Source: Clostridia bacterium
GTDB lineage: Bacteria; Bacillota; Clostridia; Oscillospirales; Acutalibacteraceae
NCBI GenBank assembly: GCA_017415025.1
Contig: JAFQJH010000004.1
Coordinates: forward strand, 1-64,000
Direction: 5' to 3'
Length of the DNA stretch: 64,000 nt
Positions within the stretch are counted from its first letter, which is position 1. Every line of letters begins with the position of its first letter. Under the pieces are notes generated by a model that saw nothing but the letters and a program-made list of their open reading frames with translations, ran no database searches and was not told where the DNA came from. The position numbers and the translations under genes are program-made. Shown here piece by piece: positions 25,510 through 34,695 of this stretch.

Positions 25510-26436
25510 ATGGATTGGACAGAAGTTAAAATTAACGTAAGCGCGAAGGATGTTGACAAGGCGGGCGATATCGCACAGATGGTTGTCCCCTACGGCATCT
25601 ACATTGAGGATTACAGCGACCTTGAAGAGGCGGCTTGGGAGATTGCACACATCGACCTTATCGACGAGGATTTGCTCCAAAAGGACAGAGACAAGGCAGT
25701 TGTTCATATCTACATTTCTCCCGAAGAAAACCCCGCGGAGGCTGTCGCTTTCCTTTCCGAGCGCTACAACGCTGAAAAGATTGAACACGAAATCGACCTT
25801 TCCGTTTGCAGAAATCAGGATTGGGAAAACAACTGGAAGGAATATTTCAAGCCGATGCCCGTTGGCGAAAAGCTTCTTATCCGTCCCGTATGGGAGGACG
25901 AATATGATGCTGACGGCAGAACCGTTCTGAGCATTGAGCCCGGTCTTGCCTTCGGAAGCGGCGGTCACGATACAACAAGACTCTGCCTTGAAACACTTGA
26001 AAAGCATATTAGCACCGACGTTGAGCTTCTCGACATCGGCTGCGGAAGCGGTATCCTCGGCATTGCGGGACTTCTCCTTGGTGCAAAGAGTGCAACGGGT
26101 GTTGACATTGATGCTCTTGCCGTTAAGACTGCAAGAGAAAACGGCGACATCAACGGCTTTGCCGAACCGACCTTCACCGTGTTCGAGGGTAATCTTACCG
26201 ATAAGGTTACAGGCAAATATGACGTTGTCGTTGCAAATATCGTTGCTGACATCATTGTGATGTTCACAGAAAACGTCGGAAAGTTCCTTAAAGAGGACGG
26301 AATTTACATTACATCAGGTATCATTGATACAAGAGAGCAGGATGTGCTTGACGCATTCGAAAAGTACGGCTTTGAGGTCGTCGGCAGGCATGAGAGCTGC
26401 GGATGGTTGTGCTTTGAAACCAAATTGAAGAAATAA
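25510..26436 (+). CDS. prmA: Ribosomal protein L11 methyltransferase
   Basis: 308 residues, usual for PrmA, which trimethylates ribosomal protein L11 with S-adenosylmethionine. The N-terminal L11-recognition domain begins MDWTEVKINV; the linker has the family-typical DWENNWKEYFKPMPVG, then IEPGLAFGSGGHDTTRLCLE, motif I LLDIGCGSGILGI near residue 178, GVDIDALAV, and the VVANIVADIIV motif IV. Downstream of yhaM and ending at a bidirectional terminator. Confidence 0.96.
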   Translation: MDWTEVKINVSAKDVDKAGDIAQMVVPYGIYIEDYSDLEEAAWEIAHIDLIDEDLLQKDRDKAVVHIYISPEENPAEAVAFLSERYNAEKIEHEIDLSVCRNQDWENNWKEYFKPMPVGEKLLIRPVWEDEYDADGRTVLSIEPGLAFGSGGHDTTRLCLETLEKHISTDVELLDIGCGSGILGIAGLLLGAKSATGVDIDALAVKTARENGDINGFAEPTFTVFEGNLTDKVTGKYDVVVANIVADIIVMFTENVGKFLKEDGIYITSGIIDTREQDVLDAFEKYGFEVVGRHESCGWLCFETKLKK

Positions 26437-26442
26437 AAATTA

Positions 26443-26478
26443 CGGGGTCGCTTTTAAAAAGCAACCCCGATTTTTATT
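26443..26478. terminator. Bidirectional terminator
   Basis: CGGGGTCGCTT / AAGCAACCCCG with T-run ATTTTTATTT on the plus side and A-run on the other; serves prmA and the convergent thiamine pyrophosphokinase gene. Confidence 0.85.
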
Positions 26479-27085
26479 TGTTATAGACTATCAACAGACA
26501 ACCATTTTCTACTTTGATTTTCACACTTGTTTCCTTGAACTTATTGCTCACCCCAAGCGGGAAGAACGGTGAAAGCTCTGCATTTTCGACATCATAGTGT
26601 GAGCCTTCGATTGAAACTCCCTCTGCATTGCCGCCGAAAGCGAAAACAGAGAAGGTTTTGCCTTCTTGAGAGGATATAACAATTTCGCTGTCACTTATGA
26701 GCGTGAAAACCTCGCCGTCGCCGATGAGCGTTCCCCTGCCGCCGTGCTGAGCAATATATGCAAGAGTTTGCAGGTTTGCAATACTGTGGTCGGTGCGTTC
26801 ACCGCCGAGTCCGCCGTAAATAACAAACTCCTTATAGCCCTTTTCCAGACCGATTTTTACCGCAAGCATTGTATCGGTATCGTCTTTCCTGACAGGATAA
26901 ACAAGCGCCTGCTTACCCTCGGGTAATGCCATTGAATCAAAGTCACCGAGCAGAATATCCGGTTCAATGCCGAGCGCTTCAAGGTGCAGATAGCCTGCGT
27001 CTGCCGCTATTACAATATCATCCTTTTCGGTTTTCGGGAAAGGCTGTGCCATATCCCCTGCCGAAGCTATGTAGCAAATACCCAT
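26474..27085 (-). CDS. Thiamine pyrophosphokinase
   Basis: 203 residues. It transfers pyrophosphate from ATP to thiamine giving thiamine diphosphate. Family motifs: AADAGYLHLEALGIEPDILL then GDFDSM near residues 29-53, DDTDTMLAVKIGLEKGYKEF, and YGGLGGERTDHSIANLQTL, with the small C-terminal thiamine-binding beta domain at the end. Soluble and cytoplasmic. The Shine-Dalgarno (AAAGGCAG) is weak. Confidence 0.93.
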   Translation of the reverse strand: MGICYIASAGDMAQPFPKTEKDDIVIAADAGYLHLEALGIEPDILLGDFDSMALPEGKQALVYPVRKDDTDTMLAVKIGLEKGYKEFVIYGGLGGERTDHSIANLQTLAYIAQHGGRGTLIGDGEVFTLISDSEIVISSQEGKTFSVFAFGGNAEGVSIEGSHYDVENAELSPFFPLGVSNKFKETSVKIKVENGCLLIVYNK

Positions 27086-27105
27086 TATTTTTCTGCCTTT
27101 CTGTT

Positions 27106-27132
27106 AAAGCCACTTCATAACGAAGTGGCTTT
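27106..27132 (-). terminator. Terminator of the giant surface protein gene
   Basis: Perfect 11-bp stem AAAGCCACTTC / GAAGTGGCTTT immediately after the stop; T-run is part of the stem. Confidence 0.7.
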
Positions 27133-27136
27133 ACTT

Positions 27137-30100
27137 TTATGCTTTAATCTGACCTACTGTCTGCAGGAATAATCCGCTCATATCCGTATGCTGTGCATCA
27201 ACATCCGTTACCGTGCCGTCAAAGTTGACATCCGCAGCCTCAAGAACCGCCGCAGAAGTATTATCTGAATTAAGCAAGCCTTCAGCAACTGCGCTGATAA
27301 GCACGGAGTCCTGACCGTCGATAATATAATCGGAATTAAGGTCACCGTAAATTACAATCGTCACCGTGTCGATAACCTTATTCGAAGCATCGCGAAGCTG
27401 AATGTAGCATCCCGTCGTAACCACTGCAGAATTGGTCATCGTTCTTCCCGCCGTGGAATAAAAACGGATTTTGGACATATCGTTTTCGAACTCCTGAATG
27501 TAATTTCCGACCGTGGCATTCTCAAGATCAAAGCCTGATATGAGAGCTTTGTCCCTGTTTACGGTAAGTCCGGAGGAAGCCTTCGGGATAAGCTTGTTAA
27601 TTCCCAGAACACCGCTGCTCTGAATGTAATATCCGTACCTTGCAAGCTCAAAAGCAGTATAATACGTTGACACCTTTGTGCCCGAAAGAACAACCGAGCC
27701 GAGAGTATAAGCCGTAAGATCAAGAGTCATCGGACTCATCGCAAAATCATCCGTCTGAGGAACGTCGCTCGTGCTTGTTACAAGGATATCCGACTCGCTC
27801 TCCTGCGTAAAAATACGGTTGTTTGCAAGATAGGAAACATCCCCTTGCTTTATGAAGATATCCGTTTTGATTGTTGAGTAGTAGATAGGATCCTTTGTTT
27901 CAACATAGTTGCCTTCGCTGTCATAAACGTGCTCCATAAAGTAGTAGTTATATGAATGTATATCACGGACAAGTCTGCCCTCGGAATAAATAGCCGGTGC
28001 GCCCTTCTCTGAGGTATTATCATAAATTGCACCGCCCGAAAGGTATGCAACACCCGAGCTGTTGACGAGAATTGCTCCGCCGTAGCAGGAAATGTTGTTG
28101 CAGATTGTTCCGCCGTACATATACATTGTTCCCGAAACGGTAATCGCACTTGTTGTCGTGTTTTTAAAGTTCTGAATTATGGAATCATCATTAAGATACA
28201 GCTCGCCGCCCGACTGAACGTTAATTGCCGCCGCGCCGACAACACCCGTATGACCGTATCCGCCGTCGAGGATAATCTGACCCGCGGTTCTTGTTCCCGA
28301 TGCATAATCGTTCTGAGCCTGCTGATCAACGTTTTCAACAATGTCACCGATTCTCAGCTTACCGCCCGATGCAACATCAAACATTATTCCGAAGAATGCA
28401 CCGCCGCGCATTGCAACATAGCTGATATCATCACAGGTCAGGGTAACGTCACCGTAAACCGTAATCGGCTTTGTAACGGTACTGTCAGCAATAACGGTTA
28501 TGTTTGCAACCTCGCCCGCCTTAACGGATTCAAAGGCGTCGTAAAGGGTTGTGAACTCAACCGAATATGCGTTTTCCTTACTGACAATCGCAACCGTTGT
28601 TGTTGCAAGGCTTGTCATCTTACCGTTGGCAAGAATGTACCAATTTGTATTTGAAAGACCGAATTTTGAATAGCCTGTTCCGAGTGCTTCACCGTTGACC
28701 ACCTGAAGACCTTCGGAATAGTTTTCGGGAGTAATTATCGCTGCATAGCCCGAGCAGTTAAGTCTGTCGTTGACCGTAATGCAGGCACCCGTTGCAAGAT
28801 AAACGTCATTTGTTGTTGCAAGCTGTGCGTCAGTCACCATAATAAATGTACCTGCGTTATAAACAGCTCCGCCCTTTGAGTGATTGGAAACGTTATTCGT
28901 AAACGAACCGCCCGACATTGTAACAGTCGTTGCCGAATCAATATAAACCGCACCGCCTGCATCATAAGCCACGTTAGCCTCAAAGCTGCCGCCGCTGATT
29001 TCGAGCTTTGCATAGTAGCTTGTACTCATCGCACCGCCGTTTGTTGCCTGGTTACCTTCGAAATAAGCCGTATTTGAAACAACAGTTTTAGCATAAAGTC
29101 CGTATGTTGCACAAGCGCCGCCGCTGTTGCTTGCGATATTAGACAGGAAGGTTCCGCCCGTAATTGTCAGCGTACCGTCGTTGTTGTAGATTGCCGCACC
29201 CTGCGTTGCCTCGCAGTCTCTGAAGGTTCCGCCCGTTACAGTCACCGTGCCGTCCTCACTGTAAACAGCACCGCCCGTTGTCTTTGAGACATTGGCTTTC
29301 AGAATACCGCCGCCCACGTTGAGCGTACCGCCGAGCACCTTGATTGCCGCACCTCGTACTGTTGCCGTTGTAAGCGGGACAGTTCTGAAATTGCGGATTT
29401 CCGCACCGCTTTCGATGTTAAGTGTACCGTTTTGCTGAACAACGATACCCGACTGCGTTCCTGCGACACCGTTACCGTCAATAAAGAACATAGGCGCATC
29501 GTCAAATCCGTAAACCACCGAGCCGATTGTAAGGTTGCCCGTTACGTTGAACATCGCATCCGTGAAGCCCTCTGCCCTGCTGAGCACCGCACCGTTTTCG
29601 CCGAAAAGACCGACCGTTGCAGAGATATTCATAGTTTCCGCCAGCTCGTGATCACGAACGATATAAACTGTCGGAAGCACGGTTGACTGCGTTGCGGATG
29701 CATAGTCAAAGGCTTCGCCTACTGTTTCGTAATATGTATCAATTCTTCCGTCAATTTCAACTCTTGCAACATATTTCGGCTGAACTCTTCTTACACTTTC
29801 AAGTGAAGTGCTTCTGATTGTTCTTGAAGCGGAAAAAGCCATTGTAATAAGCTGAGGATAGTAATAGAAGTAATCGTCATCGTTGAGGAATCGCCAATCC
29901 GTCGTTCCCAGATTAAGGCTGGAAATCGCACGCGTTGCCGTCATTTCCTGTGTTGTTTTTGCCGCCGCGCCCGCAATCGTATTCGATATGGTAACGTAGC
30001 TTGAGTCGTAGATACAGTCGCTGACACCCGTACCCGAATTCTGCCCGAAAGCAATACCCGAGCCCGATGATGCAGTTACCTTACCGGCGGTATAACAGGT

Positions 30101-32041
30101 CGTAACCGTACCGTTGTTGTTATAGCCTACGATACCTCCGGCAATATTACTGCCCGTAACAGTTGACGTGCTGTAGCTGTTTGTGAGCGTACCGCCCGCA
30201 TTGTTACCGATAAGACCGCCGACGTATCTTGCATCCGCGGCATTTATATTTGAGTAAGAAAAGCTCTTGTTGATTGTCGAACGGTTATTGTAACCGACAA
30301 CACCGCCGAAATTCTGAACATAAGACTTGTCGCCCGTTGTATTTGTGCCGTTGATTGAGCCGATCATACCACAGGATGAAACCACGGTTGAGCCTGCAAT
30401 ATTTCCAACAACACCGCCGACCGCTCTGTCACCCCTGACCTCACTTGAGCAAACGGAGTTTGTAATCTGTGCACCGATTGCATAGCCTGCAATACCGCCG
30501 ACATTTTCGACACCGCAGATAAGACCGTCCATAACAAGCGTGTAGTCAATTTTCGCATCCTGACCGACGTAGCCGAAAAGTCCGATATATTTGCCGTCCT
30601 CTGTTGATGAGGTTGTAGTATAAAGTCCTGCAATATTCTTTTCGCCGCCGTGGAATGAGCCTGTGTAAGGACGTGAAGGTGTTCCGATAGGTGTCCATTC
30701 GCGGATACCCATTGAATCGTCATATACATTAATGTTGAAAAGCAGGTCGCTCATAACTCTTGCGTCGGCATCGGGATTTGCATCAACACCCGCAATCGTA
30801 CCGTTGACAAGTCCCGCAAACCACGCAAGCTCGGACGGCTTATAGATAAGATAAATTCCCGATTCGTTCTGTGTGGGAATTTCAAGCTCACCCGTCCAGA
30901 CATCCGTCTGGAGCATCCAGGTAAGCACGGGATATCCGCTGTTTATTTCCGTATAGTCAAAGCAGAAATAAGGCATTGCTTTGTTAAGCTCTTTTACAAA
31001 ATCAGCGGTATACATTTCCTCCTGAGTGCGGGCAACACCGACAGGACCATCGCAGAGTGATTGTTCGTAGCAATAGAAAATACTTGCATATTCTCCGCCG
31101 AACAGATGACCGACAGCACCGCCTATATTAGCACCCTCTGAATTGATTTCCACGTAGGAATAAGCACCGCGCACAACGCTGACGGTTGAATAACCGATAA
31201 TTCCGCCGACTCTGTTAGTACCTGCAACAGATCCGAAAACGAAGCATCCGACAAGGTTGGCACCGCCGATTGTTCCGACAATACCGCCGACGTTCGATGT
31301 ACCTGTAACATCAACGGTTGCGTAGCACTTTGATATAACAGAGTTACTGCTTGCATAACCGACAACACCGCCCGTACGCTGTTTGCCGACAACCGTAGAC
31401 TGCGCATGGCACTGATTGATAACGGTTTCCGCATCCGCATAGCCGACAACACCGCCTACACTGTTGAAGCCGCCGTTGACAGTACCCTCAAAATAACAGT
31501 CCTTGATACCTGCGCCGATTGAATGACCGATAATTCCGCCGACATTCTGATAACCGTTGACGGTTGTATCTGTCACACGGAGATTTTTGATAAGAAGAGT
31601 CTTTTTCTGCACAATAAACTCGGGTGTAACACTGGCAGTTTCACCCTCATCATTGATGTTTTTTACAACACCGAAAAGGCCGACTCCCGTTGCTTCGGGC
31701 TGATTGACGTAAACGCCGCTGATTGTATGGCCTGCACCGTCAAAAGTGCCCGTGAAGGGATTTTCCGCAGTACCGATGGGCGTCCATTCCTTCTCCTTTG
31801 AGCCCAAGGTGTTCAGCTCAATATCAGCCGTAAGTACCGCCTTGATTGAAGACGTACCCGAATTGACCGCCTCGGCAAACCAGGCAAGGTTTTCCGCCGT
31901 TGCAATCTGATAAACGTCACCCGAAAGGGTCGGAATTACGCTTGTACCGTCCCAGACAGCACCCGCAACCGTCAGTGCAGGATAAATCGCACCGATAATC
32001 ATAAGTAAAGAAATCACAACGGATAATACTCTTCGTTTCAT
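27137..32041 (-). CDS. Giant secreted GLUG/beta-helix protein with dockerin-like C-terminus
   Basis: 1,634 residues. Signal peptide at residues 1-28 (LSVVISLLMIIGAIYPALTV). Two blocks of GLUG-type repeats (about 165-320 and 500-690) with the recurring VGGIVGxxxG pattern, each preceded by a WTPIGT-type segment. Residues ~850-1470 form a long pectin-lyase-like right-handed beta-helix, with repeated GGAVYxxxGTxTxTGGTF units as in polymorphic outer-surface proteins. The last ~73 residues are dockerin-like: YGDLNSDYIIDGQDSVLISA and ADVNFDGTVTDVDAQ resemble two Ca2+-binding segments. Probably an adhesin or substrate-binding scaffold held on a cohesin; no cohesin gene is in view. Codes alone, with Gly/Ser/Thr-rich composition. 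Confidence 0.85.
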   Translation of the reverse strand: MKRRVLSVVISLLMIIGAIYPALTVAGAVWDGTSVIPTLSGDVYQIATAENLAWFAEAVNSGTSSIKAVLTADIELNTLGSKEKEWTPIGTAENPFTGTFDGAGHTISGVYVNQPEATGVGLFGVVKNINDEGETASVTPEFIVQKKTLLIKNLRVTDTTVNGYQNVGGIIGHSIGAGIKDCYFEGTVNGGFNSVGGVVGYADAETVINQCHAQSTVVGKQRTGGVVGYASSNSVISKCYATVDVTGTSNVGGIVGTIGGANLVGCFVFGSVAGTNRVGGIIGYSTVSVVRGAYSYVEINSEGANIGGAVGHLFGGEYASIFYCYEQSLCDGPVGVARTQEEMYTADFVKELNKAMPYFCFDYTEINSGYPVLTWMLQTDVWTGELEIPTQNESGIYLIYKPSELAWFAGLVNGTIAGVDANPDADARVMSDLLFNINVYDDSMGIREWTPIGTPSRPYTGSFHGGEKNIAGLYTTTSSTEDGKYIGLFGYVGQDAKIDYTLVMDGLICGVENVGGIAGYAIGAQITNSVCSSEVRGDRAVGGVVGNIAGSTVVSSCGMIGSINGTNTTGDKSYVQNFGGVVGYNNRSTINKSFSYSNINAADARYVGGLIGNNAGGTLTNSYSTSTVTGSNIAGGIVGYNNNGTVTTCYTAGKVTASSGSGIAFGQNSGTGVSDCIYDSSYVTISNTIAGAAAKTTQEMTATRAISSLNLGTTDWRFLNDDDYFYYYPQLITMAFSASRTIRSTSLESVRRVQPKYVARVEIDGRIDTYYETVGEAFDYASATQSTVLPTVYIVRDHELAETMNISATVGLFGENGAVLSRAEGFTDAMFNVTGNLTIGSVVYGFDDAPMFFIDGNGVAGTQSGIVVQQNGTLNIESGAEIRNFRTVPLTTATVRGAAIKVLGGTLNVGGGILKANVSKTTGGAVYSEDGTVTVTGGTFRDCEATQGAAIYNNDGTLTITGGTFLSNIASNSGGACATYGLYAKTVVSNTAYFEGNQATNGGAMSTSYYAKLEISGGSFEANVAYDAGGAVYIDSATTVTMSGGSFTNNVSNHSKGGAVYNAGTFIMVTDAQLATTNDVYLATGACITVNDRLNCSGYAAIITPENYSEGLQVVNGEALGTGYSKFGLSNTNWYILANGKMTSLATTTVAIVSKENAYSVEFTTLYDAFESVKAGEVANITVIADSTVTKPITVYGDVTLTCDDISYVAMRGGAFFGIMFDVASGGKLRIGDIVENVDQQAQNDYASGTRTAGQIILDGGYGHTGVVGAAAINVQSGGELYLNDDSIIQNFKNTTTSAITVSGTMYMYGGTICNNISCYGGAILVNSSGVAYLSGGAIYDNTSEKGAPAIYSEGRLVRDIHSYNYYFMEHVYDSEGNYVETKDPIYYSTIKTDIFIKQGDVSYLANNRIFTQESESDILVTSTSDVPQTDDFAMSPMTLDLTAYTLGSVVLSGTKVSTYYTAFELARYGYYIQSSGVLGINKLIPKASSGLTVNRDKALISGFDLENATVGNYIQEFENDMSKIRFYSTAGRTMTNSAVVTTGCYIQLRDASNKVIDTVTIVIYGDLNSDYIIDGQDSVLISAVAEGLLNSDNTSAAVLEAADVNFDGTVTDVDAQHTDMSGLFLQTVGQIKA

Positions 32042-32256
32042 AATCGTGTCTCCTTATCAAATATCTATAAAAATAAACAATTTTCCACAATATATTACTA
32101 CGATTATATTATAATGTATTTCAATAAAAAGTGCAAGCAAAACCCGTTGAATCAATTAAACAAGATTGAAACGAAAATTTTGTAAAGATTGATAAACTTT
32201 TTTAAAAAAAGACTTGATTTTATCGAAGATATAGTATATAATTATCCAGCAATCAA

Positions 32257-32332
32257 CGGGGTGTAGCGCAGATGGTAGCGTGCTTGGTTCGGGACCAAGA
32301 GGCCGTGGGTTCAAATCCCGCCACTCCGACCA
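32257..32332 (+). tRNA. tRNA-Pro (anticodon CGG)
   Basis: 76 bases with encoded CCA. Acceptor arms CGGGGTG / CACTCCG, anticodon stem CTTGG/CCAAG around TTCGGGA (anticodon CGG, reads CCG), T-arm GTGGG TTCAAAT CCCGC. Confidence 0.95.
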
Positions 32333-32393
32333 CTGAAACGGACAGGACTTTAAGTCTTGTCCGTTTTTGTTTTTGATATGTGCGGGATTTGAA
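32318..32393 (+). repeat. 76-bp direct repeat copy 1 (tRNA-Pro 3' end plus terminator)
   Basis: Covers the last 15 bases of tRNA-Pro, its terminator and flank; recurs at 32567-32642 with two mismatches. Resembles an attachment-site duplication at a tRNA 3' end. Confidence 0.85.
32336..32365 (+). terminator. Terminator of tRNA-Pro
   Basis: AACGGACAGGACTT / AGTCTTGTCCGTT stem followed by TTTGTTTTT; duplicated downstream in the 76-bp repeat. Confidence 0.85.
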
Positions 32394-32423
32394 TCCACGG
32401 TTTCTTTTTGAGCGAACCAAGGG
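32380..32423 (-). pseudogene. Degenerate inverted copy of the tRNA-Pro 3' half
   Basis: Read on the minus strand, CCTTGGTTCG then CCGTGGATTCAAATCCCGC match the anticodon-stem start and T-arm of tRNA-Pro (CTTGGTTCG, CCGTGGGTTCAAATCCCGC) with a scrambled middle. With the true tRNA it forms a long inverted repeat centred on the terminator. Confidence 0.6.
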
Positions 32424-32566
32424 TGAGGGACCAGGTGACGGAGCCGAGCGCTGCCGGTGGCAGATACAGCGAGGCGGAGGAAGAGAAAAACAAGGAGAAT
32501 CACGAAGCGCTCCAAGCAAGTGAGGCGACTATGTTTTTCTCGGTAGACGTGGGTAAATGCGAAGCA

Positions 32567-32642
32567 CCGCCACTCCGACCACTGAAACGGACAGGACTTT
32601 TAGTCTTGTCTGTTTTTGTTTTTGATATGTGCGGGATTTGAA
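32567..32642 (+). repeat. 76-bp direct repeat copy 2
   Basis: Two mismatches to 32318-32393. The tRNA body is absent here, so this is a 3'-end footprint. From 32643 to 32845 the sequence is AT-rich and shows no gene. Confidence 0.85.
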
Positions 32643-32845
32643 CCCTAATAAGAATACCATAAAACAGGTAACATATATACACGCGCGTACGAAAAGAATA
32701 AGAGCTGTGGAAACACACAAACCGAAAACTATGTTCTCCGGTCAATCTGAATTGCTATGAATTTTAGTGTGAGAATAATAGAAGGTGGATTGTTGGGTAT
32801 TCAAGCGGATAATATATTAAAGTAAAAAGAAATAACTATAAAAAC

Positions 32846-32874
32846 TTGACATATTAACAGTCTTTTGGTAATAT
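32846..32874 (+). promoter_or_regulatory. Promoter/operator of hipBA
   Basis: TTGACA (32846-32851), 17-base spacer, TAATAT (32869-32874). ATATTA at 32851-32856 and TAATAT at 32869-32874 are inverted, a possible HipB operator. Confidence 0.65.
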
Positions 32875-32913
32875 TATATTGCAAATATGAATAGTTATTT
32901 TTCAGGAGGAGTT

Positions 32914-33270
32914 ATGAAAATTACGCAATTTGAAAGTGAAAAAGCAATTTTACAAGAAATTGGAATTCGTATAAAACAATACAGAGTCTCCTTAAATATT
33001 ACACAAAACCAACTTGCTCAAAGGTGTGGCATTTCTGTTATTACACTTATGCGTATAGAAAATGGTGAAGATACAAAATGGTCAAATATAATAAAAATTC
33101 TATCTGAAATCAATTTATTAGACAATCTTGATATTTTGATTCCGGAGCCTCAACCCGATTACAAAGCAATGTTCGAAGAAAAAACTGTAAGAAAACGTGC
33201 AAGACCTGACAAACAAAAGAAAGATAATAATTGGGTTTGGGGCGAAGATAAGGAGGATGATGAAGCTTGA
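32914..33270 (+). CDS. hipB: HipB-like XRE antitoxin/regulator
   Basis: 118 residues from ATG 32914 (AGGAGGAG upstream); the ATG at 32887 precedes that Shine-Dalgarno. Residues 9-65 are a Cro/C1 helix-turn-helix (IKQYRVSLNITQNQLAQRCG, ISVITLMRIENGE). The C-terminal ~45 residues are charged and Lys/Asp-rich, the usual flexible tail of HipB proteins. It overlaps the hipA start by 4 bases, the classical toxin-antitoxin organisation, and should repress its own promoter and neutralise HipA. Local AT-richness and the neighbouring tRNA duplication suggest acquisition by transfer. Confidence 0.85.
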   Translation: MKITQFESEKAILQEIGIRIKQYRVSLNITQNQLAQRCGISVITLMRIENGEDTKWSNIIKILSEINLLDNLDILIPEPQPDYKAMFEEKTVRKRARPDKQKKDNNWVWGEDKEDDEA

Positions 33271-34556
33271 GTAACGTGAATACAGTTCGTGTAAAAATGT
33301 GGGGTACTACTGTTGGTTATCTTCATCAAGAAGATAATGGCATTGTAGGTTTTCAGTATGATGACGATTTTTTGAAAAGTGATATTGAAATCTCACCGAT
33401 AAAAATGCCTCTATCAACAATAACTTATACATTCCCCGCATTACCTGAAATCACTTACCATGGACTTCCCGGTATGGTTGCAGACTCTCTCCCCGACAGA
33501 TTCGGTAATATTGTTATAAACAGATATTTAGAAAGTCAGGGAAGAACCGCAGACAGTTTATCTGTAATCGAGAAGCTTTGTTACACAGGCAAAAGAGGTA
33601 TGGGTGCATTGGAGTATGAGCCATCGCAGGAAATAACAGCCATAGATGAAAAAGTTGACCTTGATGCATTAACAAAATTAGCATCTGAAATCCTTTCTGA
33701 AAAAGAGCAAATTCATATTGAGAAAAACGATAATCTTATGGCGCAGTTAATGGAGTGCGGTTCTTCTGTCGGCGGCGCAAGGGCTAAAACCTTGATTGCG
33801 TGGAATCCCGAAACAAACGATGTGCGTTCCGGTCAGGTTGATGCAGGCAATGGTTATGAATATTGGCTTTTGAAATTTGATAATATCAAAAATAACAAAG
33901 ATAAAGATGCTCAGCCTGATGACGGTGAATATACAAAAGTTGAATATGCTTACTACCTAATGGCTCTTGATGCGGGTATTAAAATGAGTGAATGTAAACT
34001 TTACAAAGAAAACGGAAGTGCTCATTTTATGACAAAGCGTTTTGACAGAAAAGGCAAAAAAGGTGAAAAAGTGCATATGCAATCTCTTTGTGCTTTGGCT
34101 CATATGGATTTCAATTCGCCACGCATTTATTCCTACGAGGAAGCATTTGTGATAATGAAAAAGCTTAAACTTCCTTACAGTGATTTTCTTCAGCTTTTCA
34201 GACGAATGGTTTTTAATGAATATGCAAAGAATTATGATGACCATACCAAAAACATTTCCTTTCTTATGGATAAAAAAGGAGTTTGGTCATTGTCGCCGGC
34301 ATACGATGTAACGTTTTCCTACAGAAAGGACAGCCAATGGGTTAATGCTCATCAAATGCTGATTAACGGAAAAGCCGACAACATAACTGAAGAGGATTTG
34401 TTAAAGGTCGCTGAAAAAGCAGGTATAAAAAAATCCGATGCGGCAAAATGCATAGAACAAGTAAGAACAGCCGTTTCAAAATGGGAAATATTTGCAAATA
34501 AAGCAGATATGTCCCTTAGAAATATTGAAAAAATCAAAGCAAAACTATCTATATAA
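33267..34556 (+). CDS. hipA: HipA-family serine/threonine kinase toxin
   Basis: 429 residues, close to E. coli HipA. Starts at a TTG overlapping the hipB stop (TTGA), with AAGGAGG about 10 bases upstream. N-terminal couple-HipA domain (VKMWGTTVGYL, GLPGMVADSLPDRFGN), a Gly-rich activation/ATP segment SSVGGARAKTLIAW near residue 170, and the kinase core YDDHTKNISFL near 322 with catalytic Asp, then SPAYDVTFSY with the metal-binding Asp. HipA proteins phosphorylate a translation component such as glutamyl-tRNA synthetase and cause growth arrest or persistence. Active-site residues are intact, so it should be functional. Confidence 0.92.
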   Translation: MSNVNTVRVKMWGTTVGYLHQEDNGIVGFQYDDDFLKSDIEISPIKMPLSTITYTFPALPEITYHGLPGMVADSLPDRFGNIVINRYLESQGRTADSLSVIEKLCYTGKRGMGALEYEPSQEITAIDEKVDLDALTKLASEILSEKEQIHIEKNDNLMAQLMECGSSVGGARAKTLIAWNPETNDVRSGQVDAGNGYEYWLLKFDNIKNNKDKDAQPDDGEYTKVEYAYYLMALDAGIKMSECKLYKENGSAHFMTKRFDRKGKKGEKVHMQSLCALAHMDFNSPRIYSYEEAFVIMKKLKLPYSDFLQLFRRMVFNEYAKNYDDHTKNISFLMDKKGVWSLSPAYDVTFSYRKDSQWVNAHQMLINGKADNITEEDLLKVAEKAGIKKSDAAKCIEQVRTAVSKWEIFANKADMSLRNIEKIKAKLSI

Positions 34557-34660
34557 ATTTAATAGCCTGTTTAACTGCACCTGTCATTCATCGCAGGGTC
34601 TTGTGTTAATTTTTGCAAGAATTACAACCTGCTCCTGTTTTTGCTTATCCTGCAATGAAC

Positions 34661-34690
34661 AAAGCCGATCATCATTGATGACCGGCTTTT
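34661..34690. terminator. Bidirectional terminator
   Basis: AAAGCCG-TCATCA / TGATGA-CGGCTTT stem between the convergent hipA and membrane-protein genes. Confidence 0.8.
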
Positions 34691-34695
34691 GATAT

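Noticed and set aside
32156-32519. Minus-strand ORFs over tRNA-Pro
   Set aside because: They run through the tRNA gene and its inverted copy on the antisense strand, so they are chance frames.
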